From Hymenobacter terrestris (GTDB lineage Bacteria; Bacteroidota; Bacteroidia; Cytophagales; Hymenobacteraceae): a stretch of DNA of 64,000 bases. The stretch's first letter is position 1, and every line of letters starts with the position of its first letter. The translations under genes were made by a program, and so were the position numbers. The stretch lies in NCBI RefSeq assembly GCF_013377905.1, contig NZ_JABKAV010000006.1, positions 1-64,000 on the forward strand. Reading direction: 5' to 3'. Of the stretch, positions 33,784 to 42,085 are shown piece after piece. The notes below the pieces were generated by a model that saw nothing but the letters and a program-made list of their open reading frames with translations, was not told where the DNA came from and did no database searches.

Positions 33784-34308
33784 CTAGAGCGGGTCGGCGG
33801 TTACTTTGAACTTGGAGTCGGAGCGCAGTGTGAGTTCGCGCGCTACGTTGCCCCGGAGCGTCACCTCGGTGTAGAGCGTGTAACTCTCGGCTTTCAGGTA
33901 CTTATCGAGTTTAGTGTTGCTGGACTTCATCTCGATGCTTGATACCCCCATTGGCACGTCATCCAGCGAAGCCAAAGGCACTTTATCATTCTGGTCAGTG
34001 CCGATGGAAATTTTGATGCTGCGCAGGAAGTTGAAGTTTTCAGCAGCCGGGTCGGTGATGGTAAGCGTGAGCTTCGTCAGACTGACGTCCTTCACCAGAT
34101 CGGCGCGGGTGTTATTGTTTTTGAAGTTCTGCTCGGAGCGCGCCGGCACGGCTATCGGCGAGATGAAAGGAGGCGTAACCAGGCCACTGGCCGGAATCTT
34201 GATGTTCTGCGAGTCCGAGATTTCGAACGTCAGTAGATCATTAACTTTCTTGCAGCCTGAGAAAATCAGGAAGCCCAAGAGGGGCAGCAGAAACAGTATT
34301 TTTTTCAT
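33784..34308 (-). CDS. Hypothetical lipoprotein
   Basis: 174 residues. Type II signal peptide KKILFLLPLLGFLIFSGCKK (lipobox FSGC), then a single beta-rich domain with Ser/Thr/Lys-rich strands (VSLTKLTLTITDPAAENFNF). Many Bacteroidota outer-membrane lipoproteins look like this; no family is recognised. GC content is lower than in neighbouring genes. A perfect -7 box is at 34328-34335. Confidence 0.75.
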   Translation of the reverse strand: MKKILFLLPLLGFLIFSGCKKVNDLLTFEISDSQNIKIPASGLVTPPFISPIAVPARSEQNFKNNNTRADLVKDVSLTKLTLTITDPAAENFNFLRSIKISIGTDQNDKVPLASLDDVPMGVSSIEMKSSNTKLDKYLKAESYTLYTEVTLRGNVARELTLRSDSKFKVTADPL

Positions 34309-34327
34309 GGAAGTTGAATTTTACCCG

Positions 34328-34335
34328 CAAATATA
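34328..34335 (-). promoter_or_regulatory. -7 box of the lipoprotein gene
   Basis: TATATTTG on the minus strand, perfect TAnnTTTG, 19 bases before the ATG at 34308, in an AT-rich leader. Confidence 0.55.
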
Positions 34336-34471
34336 CGGGCTGCTAATTAACCCGGATTCCACTTCACTTTTATGGGACTCGAAATAATATCCCAATAGCC
34401 TGCCACGCCTACAGAAGATACATACCAAACAGAACCAGACTCAATTAACCATATAATACAGCTGTACCCGC

Positions 34472-34531
34472 AAGAGGTGAAGACTTCGGCCGAAGCCCGA
34501 TTGGGCTATCAGCACGAAGTCTTCACCTCTT
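34472..34531. terminator. Hairpin at the end of the nucleotide-sugar operon
   Basis: AAGAGGTGAAGACTTCG (34472-34488) pairs with its exact complement at 34515-34531; a run of T follows on the plus strand and A on the minus-strand entry side, so the minus-strand rfbA transcript would run A-tract, stem. A second small stem is nested in the loop. Confidence 0.65.
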
Positions 34532-34560
34532 TTTTATATGCGCTATTCTTTTCCAGTCAA

Positions 34561-35433
34561 CTACATCAGCAGCTGCTCGGGCAGGCGCATGAGATAGTCG
34601 CCGTAGCCGCTTTTGCGCAGCGGCTCAGCAATAGTGCGGAGCTGGTCGGCGTCGATAAAGCCCTGACGGTAGGCCACTTCTTCGATGGAGCCTACTTTCA
34701 AGCCCTGGCGCTGTTCCAGTACGCGCACGAACTCGCCGGCCTGCATCAGGCTCTCGAAGGTGCCCGTGTCGAGCCAAGCAGTACCACGGCCCAAGATGCC
34801 CACTTTCAGCTTGCCCCGGCGCAGGTATTCTTGGTTGACATCGGTGATTTCGTACTCGCCGCGGGGGCTGGGCTTTAGGTCGCGGGCAATCTGCACCACG
34901 TCGTTATCGTAGAAGTACAGGCCCGGCACGGCGTAGTTGCTCTTGGGCTTTTCAGGCTTTTCCTCGATGCTGAGCGCCTTGTTGTTGGCATCGAACTCGA
35001 CTACGCCGTAGCGCTCGGGGTCGTGCACGTGGTAAGCGTACACCACGCCGCCTTGAGGGTCGTTGTTGCTCTTAAGCAATTCCTCCATGCCTTCTCCGTG
35101 GAAGATGTTGTCGCCGAGTACCAGCGCCACCTTGTCGGAGCCAATGAAATCGGCACCTAGCACAAAGGCCTGGGCCAGCCCGTTGGGCACCTCCTGCACC
35201 ACATACTCGAAGCGGCAGCCCAGCTTGGAGCCATCACCGAGCAGCTTTTTGAACTGCTCCTGGTCGTGGGGGGTGGTGATGATGAGGATTTCGCGGATGC
35301 CTGCCATCATCAGAATCGACAGCGGGTAGTACACCATCGGCTTGTCGTACACCGGCATCATCTGCTTGGATACGGCCAGCGTGAGCGGATGCAATCGGGT
35401 GCCGGAGCCGCCGGCGAGGATAATACCTTTCAT
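34561..35433 (-). CDS. rfbA: Glucose-1-phosphate thymidylyltransferase
   Basis: 290 residues, full length. N-terminal [20 protein letters not shown] is the nucleotidyl-transferase signature; [33 protein letters not shown] and [19 protein letters not shown] are specific to RmlA. It makes dTDP-glucose from glucose-1-phosphate and dTTP. It is the last gene of the sugar operon; the next enzyme (rfbB) is two genes upstream, and rfbC/rfbD are not present in the window. Confidence 0.96.
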   Translation of the reverse strand: MKGIILAGGSGTRLHPLTLAVSKQMMPVYDKPMVYYPLSILMMAGIREILIITTPHDQEQFKKLLGDGSKLGCRFEYVVQEVPNGLAQAFVLGADFIGSDKVALVLGDNIFHGEGMEELLKSNNDPQGGVVYAYHVHDPERYGVVEFDANNKALSIEEKPEKPKSNYAVPGLYFYDNDVVQIARDLKPSPRGEYEITDVNQEYLRRGKLKVGILGRGTAWLDTGTFESLMQAGEFVRVLEQRQGLKVGSIEEVAYRQGFIDADQLRTIAEPLRKSGYGDYLMRLPEQLLM

Positions 35434-35462
35434 ATCTGGGGTGTTAGAGTTTTGAATGAAGA

Positions 35463-35557
35463 AACGTCATGTTGAGCGGAGCCGATGCATCTCTACCACC
35501 TCGTAGAGTAATTCCAACGAAGCGGTAGAGATGCTTCGGCTCCGCTCAGCATGACGT
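35463..35557. repeat. Palindromic intergenic repeat, copy 5 (subtype B)
   Basis: Left arm AACGTCATGTTGAGCGGAGC through CATCTCTACC; right arm begins GGTAGAGATGCTTCGGCTCC and ends ATGACGT at 35557. It lies inside the sugar operon between rfbA and the epimerase and ends five bases before the epimerase stop. Confidence 0.85.
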
Positions 35558-35561
35558 GCTA

Positions 35562-36569
35562 TTAGTTTCGCTCGGCAATGAAATCTGGGTGTGCTTTGAA
35601 CCACTCCAGCGTCTTCTGCAGCCCTTCCTGAATCCGCACTTTGGGCTCGTAGCCGAGCAGATTTTTGGCCTTGCTGATATCGGCCAGCGAGTCGCGGATG
35701 TCGCCGGCACGGTCGGGGCCGTACTCGGGCACGATGTCGGAGCCGGCTTCGGCCTTGAGGATGTTGAACAAGTCGTTGAGGGAAGTACGGTCGGCCACGG
35801 CTACGTTGTACACCTGGTTCACCGCTTCTTTGCTGTCGACCAGTGCCGCCTTAATATTAGCCTGCACGCAGTTCTCCACAAACGTGAAGTCGCGGGTCTG
35901 GCCGCCGTCGCCGTTCATTTTGGGCGGACGGCCCTCCAGTACAGCATCGATGAAAAGCGGAATAACGGCCGCGTAAGCACCGTTCGGGTCCTGGCGCGGG
36001 CCGAAGATGTTGAAGTAGCGCAGTCCGATGATTTCCATGCCGTAGGTCTTGCCAAACACGTCGGCGTACAGCTCGTTGGCATACTTGGTTACGGCGTAGG
36101 GCGACAGCGGCTTGCCGATGCGGTCCTCCACCTTGGGCAGGGCCTGATGGTCGCCGTAGGTCGATGATGAGGCGGCGTACACAAAGCGCTTTACGCCCGC
36201 CTCTTTGGCGCCCACCAGCATGTTCACGAAGCCACCTACGTTCACGTCGTTGCTCGTAATGGGGTCGTTGATGGAGCGCGGCACGGAACCCAGCGCGGCT
36301 TGGTGCAGCACCACATCAATACCCTTACAGGCATCAATGCAGGTCTGCCGGTCGCGAATGTCGCCTTCCACCACATGCAGGGCGGGATTGTCGGCAAATA
36401 ACGCTACGTTCTTGCGGAAGCCATTGGAGAAGTTGTCGAGTACGCGCACCTCTTTGGCTCCGTATCTCAACAGATATTCTACCAGATTCGAGCCGATGAA
36501 GCCGGCCCCGCCGGTTACGAGGAAAGCCAGGTTATCGAGCGGCCGGTCGTGGAAAGGAGTTTCGTACAT
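35562..36569 (-). CDS. UDP-N-acetylglucosamine 4-epimerase-type SDR (WbpP/TviC-like)
   Basis: 335 residues. Extended SDR: FLVTGGAGFIGSNLVEYLL, catalytic Ser in AASSSTYGDH and Tyr-x-x-x-Lys in SPYAVTKYANELYA. Extra residues at the N-terminus (MYETPFHDRPLDNL) and the FNIFGPRQDPNGAYAAVIPL segment match WbpP/TviC, which interconvert UDP-GlcNAc and UDP-GalNAc (or the uronic acids). ATG 36569 is chosen; a longer frame would begin inside repeat copy 6. It fits with the dehydrogenase upstream for making a UDP-HexNAc uronic acid. Confidence 0.85.
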   Translation of the reverse strand: MYETPFHDRPLDNLAFLVTGGAGFIGSNLVEYLLRYGAKEVRVLDNFSNGFRKNVALFADNPALHVVEGDIRDRQTCIDACKGIDVVLHQAALGSVPRSINDPITSNDVNVGGFVNMLVGAKEAGVKRFVYAASSSTYGDHQALPKVEDRIGKPLSPYAVTKYANELYADVFGKTYGMEIIGLRYFNIFGPRQDPNGAYAAVIPLFIDAVLEGRPPKMNGDGGQTRDFTFVENCVQANIKAALVDSKEAVNQVYNVAVADRTSLNDLFNILKAEAGSDIVPEYGPDRAGDIRDSLADISKAKNLLGYEPKVRIQEGLQKTLEWFKAHPDFIAERN

Positions 36570-36588
36570 TCTGTTTGGGGTAATCAGC

Positions 36589-36685
36589 ACGTCATGCTGA
36601 GCTTGTCGAAGCATCTCTATCGCTTCGCTTGAATAGTAATCAAACGTCAGCGGTAGAGATGCTTCGGCAAGCTCAACATGACGTT
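36589..36685. repeat. Palindromic intergenic repeat, copy 6 (subtype B)
   Basis: Left arm ACGTCATGCTGAGCTTGTCG through CATCTCTATCGC; right arm GCGGTAGAGATGCTTCGGCA to CATGACGTT at 36685. Inside the sugar operon between rfbB and the epimerase. Confidence 0.85.
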
Positions 36686-36699
36686 CCTTTTACCCTAGC

Positions 36700-37752
36700 C
36701 TAACGGTTGTACTGCTTCTGGTAGTAGTCCTGGTAAGAGCCGCTGGTCACGTTGTCGAGCCACTGCTGGTTTTCGAGGTACCAGTCCACAGTCAGGCCCA
36801 AGCCCTGCTCGAACGTAACAGACGGTTTCCAGCCTAGCTCGTTCATAATTTTGCTGCTGTCGATAGCGTAGCGCAGGTCGTGGCCGGCGCGGTCGGTTAC
36901 AAACTTGATGAGCTGGCGGGAGGTGCCCTGGGGCTTACCGGTTTTCTCGTCGAGCGTGTCGCAGAGCAGATGAATCAGCTCCAAGTTGGCCCACTCGTTC
37001 ACACCGCCGATGTTGTAGGTTTCGCCCACGGTGCCCTTGTGGAATACGGCATCAATGGCGGTGGCGTGGTCTTTCACGAACAACCAGTCGCGCACGTTTT
37101 CGCCCTTGCCGTACACCGGAATGGCCTCGCCGTTCTGGATGCGGTGAATAGCCAGCGGAATGAGCTTCTCGGGGAAGTGGTTGGGGCCGTAGTTGTTCGA
37201 GCAGTTGCTCAGCTTGATGGGCATGTGGTAGGTGTGGTGCCAAGCGCGCACAAAGTGGTCGGAGGCCGCCTTGCTGGCCGAATAGGGCGAGCGGGGGTCG
37301 TAGCTGGTGTCCTCGGTGAACATTTCGGGGCCGAAGTCCAGCGAGCCATATACCTCGTCGGTGCTCACGTGGTAGAACACCTTGCCCTCATAGCCCAGCG
37401 GTTTCCACAGGTTTTTGGCGGCATTCAGCAGATGTACCGTGCCCAGCACGTTGGTCTTCACGAAGGCCAGCGGATCGGTAATGCTCCGGTCCACATGGCT
37501 CTCAGCAGCCAAGTGAATCACAGCGTCAGGCTCCTCGCGGGCAAATAGCTCGTCCACGAAGGCTTGGTCCGTAATATCACCCTTTACCAAGCGGTAATTG
37601 GGCGCAGTCTCGATGTCGCGCAGGTTCTCCAGGTTGCCGGCATACGTCAGCGCGTCCAAGTTCAAGATCTGATACTCCGGATACTTGTTTACGAACAAGC
37701 GCACCACGTGCGACCCAATGAAGCCGGCCCCGCCGGTGATGATGATTTTCAT
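36700..37752 (-). CDS. rfbB: dTDP-glucose 4,6-dehydratase
   Basis: 350 residues, full length. IIITGGAGFIGSHVVRLF (NAD site), the catalytic VSTDEVYGSLDFG region with the Asp-Glu pair, and YSASKAASDHFVRAWHHTY (Tyr, Lys) are those of RmlB. It converts dTDP-glucose to dTDP-4-keto-6-deoxyglucose, the product after rfbA. The final steps to a specific deoxysugar are not encoded here. Confidence 0.96.
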   Translation of the reverse strand: MKIIITGGAGFIGSHVVRLFVNKYPEYQILNLDALTYAGNLENLRDIETAPNYRLVKGDITDQAFVDELFAREEPDAVIHLAAESHVDRSITDPLAFVKTNVLGTVHLLNAAKNLWKPLGYEGKVFYHVSTDEVYGSLDFGPEMFTEDTSYDPRSPYSASKAASDHFVRAWHHTYHMPIKLSNCSNNYGPNHFPEKLIPLAIHRIQNGEAIPVYGKGENVRDWLFVKDHATAIDAVFHKGTVGETYNIGGVNEWANLELIHLLCDTLDEKTGKPQGTSRQLIKFVTDRAGHDLRYAIDSSKIMNELGWKPSVTFEQGLGLTVDWYLENQQWLDNVTSGSYQDYYQKQYNR

Positions 37753-37756
37753 ATTC

Positions 37757-37850
37757 TTGCGCTTTTAGCTGACAGCTGTTCGCTGCTCGCTTTCTGTTGA
37801 ATAGTTTGTTTGAACGTAGCGCTAACAGCTATTGGCCATCAGCTAAAGAC
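37757..37850. repeat. Facing heptad arrays between galE and rfbB
   Basis: Array 37760-37790 (CTTTTAGCTGACAGCTGTTC then GCTGCTCGC) and array 37817-37846 (GCGCTAACAGCTATTGGCCA then TCAGCTAA) have a 7-base period and opposite sense. The second overlaps the end of galE and encodes its last residues SLADGQ. Confidence 0.6.
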
Positions 37851-38860
37851 AACTGCCACTTCCAGGCACTGGCCAGCGCCTCTTCCAAGGAGGAAGACGT
37901 CTGGAAGCCCAGTTCCTGCACCGACTTAGTGACGTCGGCGTAGATGGCGGGCACGTCGCCGGGGCGGGGCGGGCCGATGCGGTAGTTGAGCTTGACGCCG
38001 GTGGCGCGCTCGAAAGCCTGCACCACTTCAAGCACCGAATTGCCGCGGCCGGTACCTACGTTAAAGGTCTGCACCATGTCGCCGGTACCGGCCAGCAGGC
38101 GCTGTACGGCCACTACGTGCGCCTTGGCTAGGTCTACCACGTGTACATAGTCACGGATGTTAGTGCCATCGGGCGTGTCGTAGGTGTCGCCGTTGATGGT
38201 CAGCTGCTCGCGGATGCCGGCGGCGGTCTGGGTCACATACGGAATCAGGTTCTGGGGTACACCCAGCGGCAACTCCCCAATTTTGGCTGAAGCGTGCGCC
38301 CCAATCGGGTTGAAGTAGCGTAGCAGAATGGTGCGCAGCTTGTTACCCGGCGCTACGGCTACGTCGCGCACAATGTCCTCGCACATCTGCTTGGTGGCGC
38401 CGTAGGGGGAGCTGGCTATTTTGGTAGGCGTCTGCTCGGTTACCGGCAGCGCGTCGGGAATACCGTACACGGTGCACGACGACGAGAACACCAGCGCCTC
38501 TACCCCGAACTCGCGCATCACCGTCAGCAGCGTCAGCAGCGAGCCGACGTTGTTCTGGTAGTACTCCAGCGGCTTCTCCAACGACTCGCCCACCGCCTTG
38601 TAGGCGGCAAAGTGAATAACACCACGCAGGCTGCCTTCCTCGGCAAACACGGCCCGCAGCGCCTCGGCGTCGTTGCAGTCGATGCGGTGCAGCGGCACTT
38701 TCACGCCCAGAATTTCTTCCACACCCCACAGCGCCGACTCCTGAGAATTGGCAAAATTATCCACGATAACCGGCTGAAAACCGGCCTGATACAACTCTAC
38801 TACCGCGTGCGAACCGATATAGCCCGCGCCGCCCGTTACCAGTATTTTCGTTCGATTCAT
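37829..38860 (-). CDS. galE: UDP-glucose 4-epimerase
   Basis: 343 residues. ILVTGGAGYIGSHAVVELY, the catalytic Ser in VFSSSCTVYG, and SPYGATKQMCEDIVRD (Tyr, Lys) are GalE signatures; RYFNPIGAHASAKIGE is also specific. It interconverts UDP-glucose and UDP-galactose. The final residues and stop fall in a heptad repeat, as if the original C-terminus had been replaced or trimmed by repeat insertion. Confidence 0.94.
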   Translation of the reverse strand: MNRTKILVTGGAGYIGSHAVVELYQAGFQPVIVDNFANSQESALWGVEEILGVKVPLHRIDCNDAEALRAVFAEEGSLRGVIHFAAYKAVGESLEKPLEYYQNNVGSLLTLLTVMREFGVEALVFSSSCTVYGIPDALPVTEQTPTKIASSPYGATKQMCEDIVRDVAVAPGNKLRTILLRYFNPIGAHASAKIGELPLGVPQNLIPYVTQTAAGIREQLTINGDTYDTPDGTNIRDYVHVVDLAKAHVVAVQRLLAGTGDMVQTFNVGTGRGNSVLEVVQAFERATGVKLNYRIGPPRPGDVPAIYADVTKSVQELGFQTSSSLEEALASAWKWQLSLADGQ

Positions 38861-38874
38861 TTCTGTTGGCGTCT

Positions 38875-38964
38875 GTCATATTGAGCTTGTCGAAGCATCT
38901 CTACCGCTGGCTAGCTTCTTTGATTAGCACTGCGGCGAAGATGCTTCGACAAGATTAGCATGTC
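38875..38964. repeat. Palindromic intergenic repeat, copy 7 (subtype B)
   Basis: Left arm GTCATATTGAGCTTGTCGAA through CATCTCTACCGC; right arm GCGGCGAAGATGCTTCGACA to GCATGTC at 38964. More mismatches than other copies (degenerate). It lies between the dehydrogenase and galE. Confidence 0.8.
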
Positions 38965-38992
38965 GTTGTGTTCATTCAACAAATCAACCGAT

Positions 38993-40291
38993 TTACAGGC
39001 TCCAGTACTGCATTTCCTTCACCTTGCCACGGAACAGGCCCTTGATATCGACCAGCACGGCGTCGTCCGACGTAATGGACTGAAAGTAGGCTTCGTCGTG
39101 CTCGGTGTAGGGCTGGTGGCTCACGGCTACTACTACGGCGTCGTAGTCGGTGCGCACCTCTGCGGCAGGCGTCAGGCGGAAGCCATACTCGTGGAACAGC
39201 TCGTCGGAGTCGGCATGTGGATCCACGATGTCCACGTTCACCGAGAAGTTCTTCAGTTCCTGAATTACATCGGCGACTTTGGAATTGCGGATGTCTTCCA
39301 CGTTCTCCTTGAAGGTCGCGCCCATTACCAGCACCCGGCTTTTGGCCACGTCCTTGCCTTTTTTGATAATCATCTGCACCGTTTTCCGGGCGATGTAGGC
39401 GCCCATGTTGTCGTTGGTGGTGCGGCCGCTCAAAATCACCTTAGCATCGTAGCCCAGCTCCTTGGCCTTGTAGGTGAGATAGTAGGGGTCGACACCGATG
39501 CAATGGCCACCCACCAGACCGGGCGAAAACTTGAGGAAGTTCCACTTGGTGCCAGCGGCCTCCAGCACTTCGTAAGTGTTGATGTTCATGCGGTCGAAAA
39601 TCATCGACAGCTCGTTCATCAGCGCAATATTTACGTCGCGCTGGGTGTTTTCGATGATTTTAGCCGCCTCGGCCACCTTGATGGAGCTGGCCCGGTGCAC
39701 GCCGGCCTTTATCACCAGCTCGTAGGTTTTGGCAATGTCCTCCAACGACTCGGCGTCGCAGCCGGCCACCACTTTCACAATGCTGCTGAGCGTGTGTTCC
39801 TTATCGCCGGGGTTGATGCGCTCGGGCGAGTAGCCCACCTTGAAGTCGCCGTTGGCAAAGCTCAGGCCCGAGTGCTTTTCCATCACCGGAATGCAGTCGT
39901 CCTCGGTGCAGCCGGGGTACACGGTGCTTTCGAACACCACATAATCGCCCTTCTTGAGCACCTTGCCCACCGAAGCCGAGGCGCCGAGCAGCGGCCGCAG
40001 GTCGGGCTGGGCGTGCTCGTCGATGGGCGTGGGCACGGCCACGATAAAGAACGTGGCCTCGCGCAGCACGTCGAGCGAGTCGGTGAAGGAGATGTCGCAA
40101 CCGTCGAAGTCGGCAGCTACCAGCTCGCCGCTCGGGTCTACTTGGTTGCGCATCATCTCTACGCGCTTGGCATTGATATCGAAACCGATAACCTCGATTT
40201 TGCGGGCGAATTCGAGGGCAATGGGCAGGCCCACATAGCCGAGGCCGATAACGGCCAGCTTGGCCTGCTTGTTAACTAGTTGGTCGTACAC
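38993..40291 (-). CDS. UDP-N-acetyl-hexosamine 6-dehydrogenase (TviB/WbpO-like)
   Basis: 432 residues. NAD domain AVIGLGYVGLPIALEFA, central helix with FESTVYPGCTED and EAAKIIENTQRDVNIALMNE, catalytic Cys264 in VGGHCIGVDPYYLT, and the C-terminal VMGATFKENVEDIRNSKV. Family: UDP-glucose/GDP-mannose dehydrogenases, with closest pattern to TviB/WbpO, which oxidise UDP-GalNAc or UDP-GlcNAc to the uronic acid. It acts with the epimerase and N-acetyltransferase of this operon in capsule or O-antigen precursor synthesis. Confidence 0.9.
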   Translation of the reverse strand: MYDQLVNKQAKLAVIGLGYVGLPIALEFARKIEVIGFDINAKRVEMMRNQVDPSGELVAADFDGCDISFTDSLDVLREATFFIVAVPTPIDEHAQPDLRPLLGASASVGKVLKKGDYVVFESTVYPGCTEDDCIPVMEKHSGLSFANGDFKVGYSPERINPGDKEHTLSSIVKVVAGCDAESLEDIAKTYELVIKAGVHRASSIKVAEAAKIIENTQRDVNIALMNELSMIFDRMNINTYEVLEAAGTKWNFLKFSPGLVGGHCIGVDPYYLTYKAKELGYDAKVILSGRTTNDNMGAYIARKTVQMIIKKGKDVAKSRVLVMGATFKENVEDIRNSKVADVIQELKNFSVNVDIVDPHADSDELFHEYGFRLTPAAEVRTDYDAVVVAVSHQPYTEHDEAYFQSITSDDAVLVDIKGLFRGKVKEMQYWSL

Positions 40292-40363
40292 GGTATAGGG
40301 TCTTGGGAGCTTGAAATCTGAGAGTCTTGCATGACTTACTATCTGTTCTTCTGAAAACGGACA

Positions 40364-40960
40364 CTAACTATTGAGCCGTGAAACGTGGCCGTTGGTAAGC
40401 TGGTATTGCTGCCGGCTTTCGGGACAAGTAGCCCAGCCGGCCGCATCGAAGTTCAGCCGATGACCGTGGGCACTCATCCAGCCGCGGGGCCGGGCGGGGT
40501 TGCCGTACACCAAAGCATAGGGCAACACGTCGCGCGTTACCACCGAGCCAGCCCCTACAAAGGAGTACTCCCCCAGCGTAACTCCGCACACTACGGTGCT
40601 ATTGGCTCCAATGGTTACCCCTCGCCCGAGGCGGGTGGGCAGGTAGTGGTCGTCGCCGCGGCGGGGCACGGCGGCGCGGGGGTTGCGCACGTTCGTAAAC
40701 ACTACGGAGGGGCCTACAAACACGTCGTCGGCGCACTCTACGCCGGCGTAGAGGCTCACGTTGTTCTGCACCTTTACATTATGACCCAAGCTCACGCCGT
40801 CGGCTACGAAAACGTTCTGGCCCAGGTTGCACCCTTCGCCCAGCACTGCCCCGGTGCTTACGTGGCAGAAGTGCCAGATACGGCACCCTGCCCCAATCCG
40901 GCACCCCTCGTCGATGACGGCGGTTGGGTGGGCGTAGTAGGCGGGTATCGTTTCGGTCAT
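40364..40960 (-). CDS. UDP-2-acetamido-3-amino-uronate N-acetyltransferase (WlbB/WbpD-like, LbH fold)
   Basis: 198 residues with left-handed beta-helix hexapeptide repeats: GCRIGAGCRIWHF, GEGCNLGQNVFVADGVSLG, VKVQNNVSLYAGVECADDVF and VFTNVRNPRAA, then GANSTVVCGVTLGEYSFVGAGSVV. The QNNVSLYxGV and FTNVxNPR motifs are those of WlbB/WbpD. It would acetylate the 3-amino group of a UDP-diamino uronic acid; the aminotransferase and oxidase of that route (WlbA/WlbC) are not in the window. First gene of the operon. ATG 40960; the longer frame runs upstream of the promoter. Confidence 0.85.
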   Translation of the reverse strand: MTETIPAYYAHPTAVIDEGCRIGAGCRIWHFCHVSTGAVLGEGCNLGQNVFVADGVSLGHNVKVQNNVSLYAGVECADDVFVGPSVVFTNVRNPRAAVPRRGDDHYLPTRLGRGVTIGANSTVVCGVTLGEYSFVGAGSVVTRDVLPYALVYGNPARPRGWMSAHGHRLNFDAAGWATCPESRQQYQLTNGHVSRLNS

Positions 40961-40993
40961 ACGGGCAGGCGGGGCCGGCAATAATTGAGCCGG

Positions 40994-41001
40994 CAAAGGT
41001 A
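40994..41001 (-). promoter_or_regulatory. -7 box of the nucleotide-sugar operon
   Basis: TACCTTTG on the minus strand, perfect TAnnTTTG, 33 bases before the first ATG of the operon (40960). Confidence 0.5.
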
Positions 41002-41117
41002 AGGTTTTGAGCGGGGAAGTTTTTTGCCTTAAAAACCCGAGGGGTTTATAGCTCAGCGGGTCAGGGACTGAAAGCAGGTGTACAAAGCGCCGCTTCATGT
41101 CGCAGCAGTTCAAATTT

Positions 41118-41990
41118 TTAGCTGGTAAAAGCCCCCGTCCAGGTTCCTCGCACCAGGCGGGGCCGGCCGAAAATATCCTCGTGGCTCCCTACGGCAGAGT
41201 AGCCCAGCCCGCGCAACAGCTCCTCCGTCTCGGGTGCAAACTGCTCGTTGATTTCGAAGTACAGCACCCCGCCCGCCGCCAGCAGCTCCCGGCCCAACTC
41301 AGCAATGCGGCGGTAGAACAGCAACGGATCATGATCGGGGACAAACAGGGCGGTGGCGGGCTCGTAGGTCAGCACGTTGGGCCGCATCAGGGTCCGCTCA
41401 TTTTCCAGCACGTAGGGCGGGTTGCTCACCAGCACGTCCAATGGCGCATCCAGCCGGGGCACGGCGGCCAGAATATCTACTTGTTGAAAGTCCACTGCTA
41501 CGCCGTACCGCGCCGCATTGCGCCGGGCCACCGCCAGCGCTTCGGCCGATACATCAACGGCCGTGAACCGGGCCCCAGGCAGCCGGGCGGCCAGCGCCAG
41601 CGGAATGCAGCCCGAGCCGGTGCCCACATCCAACACCCGCAGCCCGGAGCGGCCGCGCTGCTCGCGGGCAATCAGCTCTACCAGTTCCTCGGTTTCGGGG
41701 CGCGGAATGAGGGTGGCGGGCGTTACGTCCAGCTCCAGCCCGGCAAAGTGGGCCACGCCCAGCACGTATTGCAACGGTTCGTGGCGCAACAGCCGCGCCT
41801 GCATAGCGGGCAGCGTGTCCAACCGAACGTCTTCCCCAAGCGGCTCATCAGCCCGCATGCGGCGTTGCAGGGGTGTGAGGTCAAGCAGGTGTTCGAGCAC
41901 TTGGGCAGCCATAGCCTCGGCTTCCGGGGGTTCGTAAATTGCCTGCAGGGCAGTGCGAAGGTCGGCGGTGAGCTGGCGGAGCGTGGGCAT
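41118..41990 (-). CDS. prmC: Peptide chain release factor N5-glutamine methyltransferase
   Basis: 290 residues. An N-terminal helical domain contains PLQYVLGVAHFAGLELDV, then the SAM site VLDVGTGSGCIPLALAAR and the catalytic NPPY (residues 190-193) followed by VLENE. It methylates the Gln of the GGQ motif of release factors. ATG 41990 is four bases from a perfect -7 box; the longer frame up to 42083 overlaps ribD and is unlikely. It is divergent from ribD. Confidence 0.93.
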   Translation of the reverse strand: MPTLRQLTADLRTALQAIYEPPEAEAMAAQVLEHLLDLTPLQRRMRADEPLGEDVRLDTLPAMQARLLRHEPLQYVLGVAHFAGLELDVTPATLIPRPETEELVELIAREQRGRSGLRVLDVGTGSGCIPLALAARLPGARFTAVDVSAEALAVARRNAARYGVAVDFQQVDILAAVPRLDAPLDVLVSNPPYVLENERTLMRPNVLTYEPATALFVPDHDPLLFYRRIAELGRELLAAGGVLYFEINEQFAPETEELLRGLGYSAVGSHEDIFGRPRLVRGTWTGAFTS

Positions 41991-41994
41991 GGGG

Positions 41995-42002
41995 CAAAAG
42001 TA
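41995..42002 (-). promoter_or_regulatory. -7 box of prmC
   Basis: TACTTTTG on the minus strand, perfect TAnnTTTG, four bases before the ATG; suggests a leaderless transcript. Confidence 0.5.
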
Positions 42003-42085
42003 CGGCCTCTGCCCCAGCCGCCGGCTCCATTTAGGCCGGCCGCGCATCTTCACCCTCCCACCCCTTGCGCTTGCCCCCCCCACTT

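Noticed and set aside
36589..36614. Extended N-terminus of the UDP-HexNAc epimerase (start at 36614)
   Set aside because: Those codons lie within palindromic repeat copy 6; the ATG at 36569 gives the family's usual N-terminus.
38960..40279. 439-codon plus-strand frame opposite the UDP-sugar dehydrogenase
   Set aside because: Mirror frame of a well-matched dehydrogenase with catalytic Cys and NAD motif.
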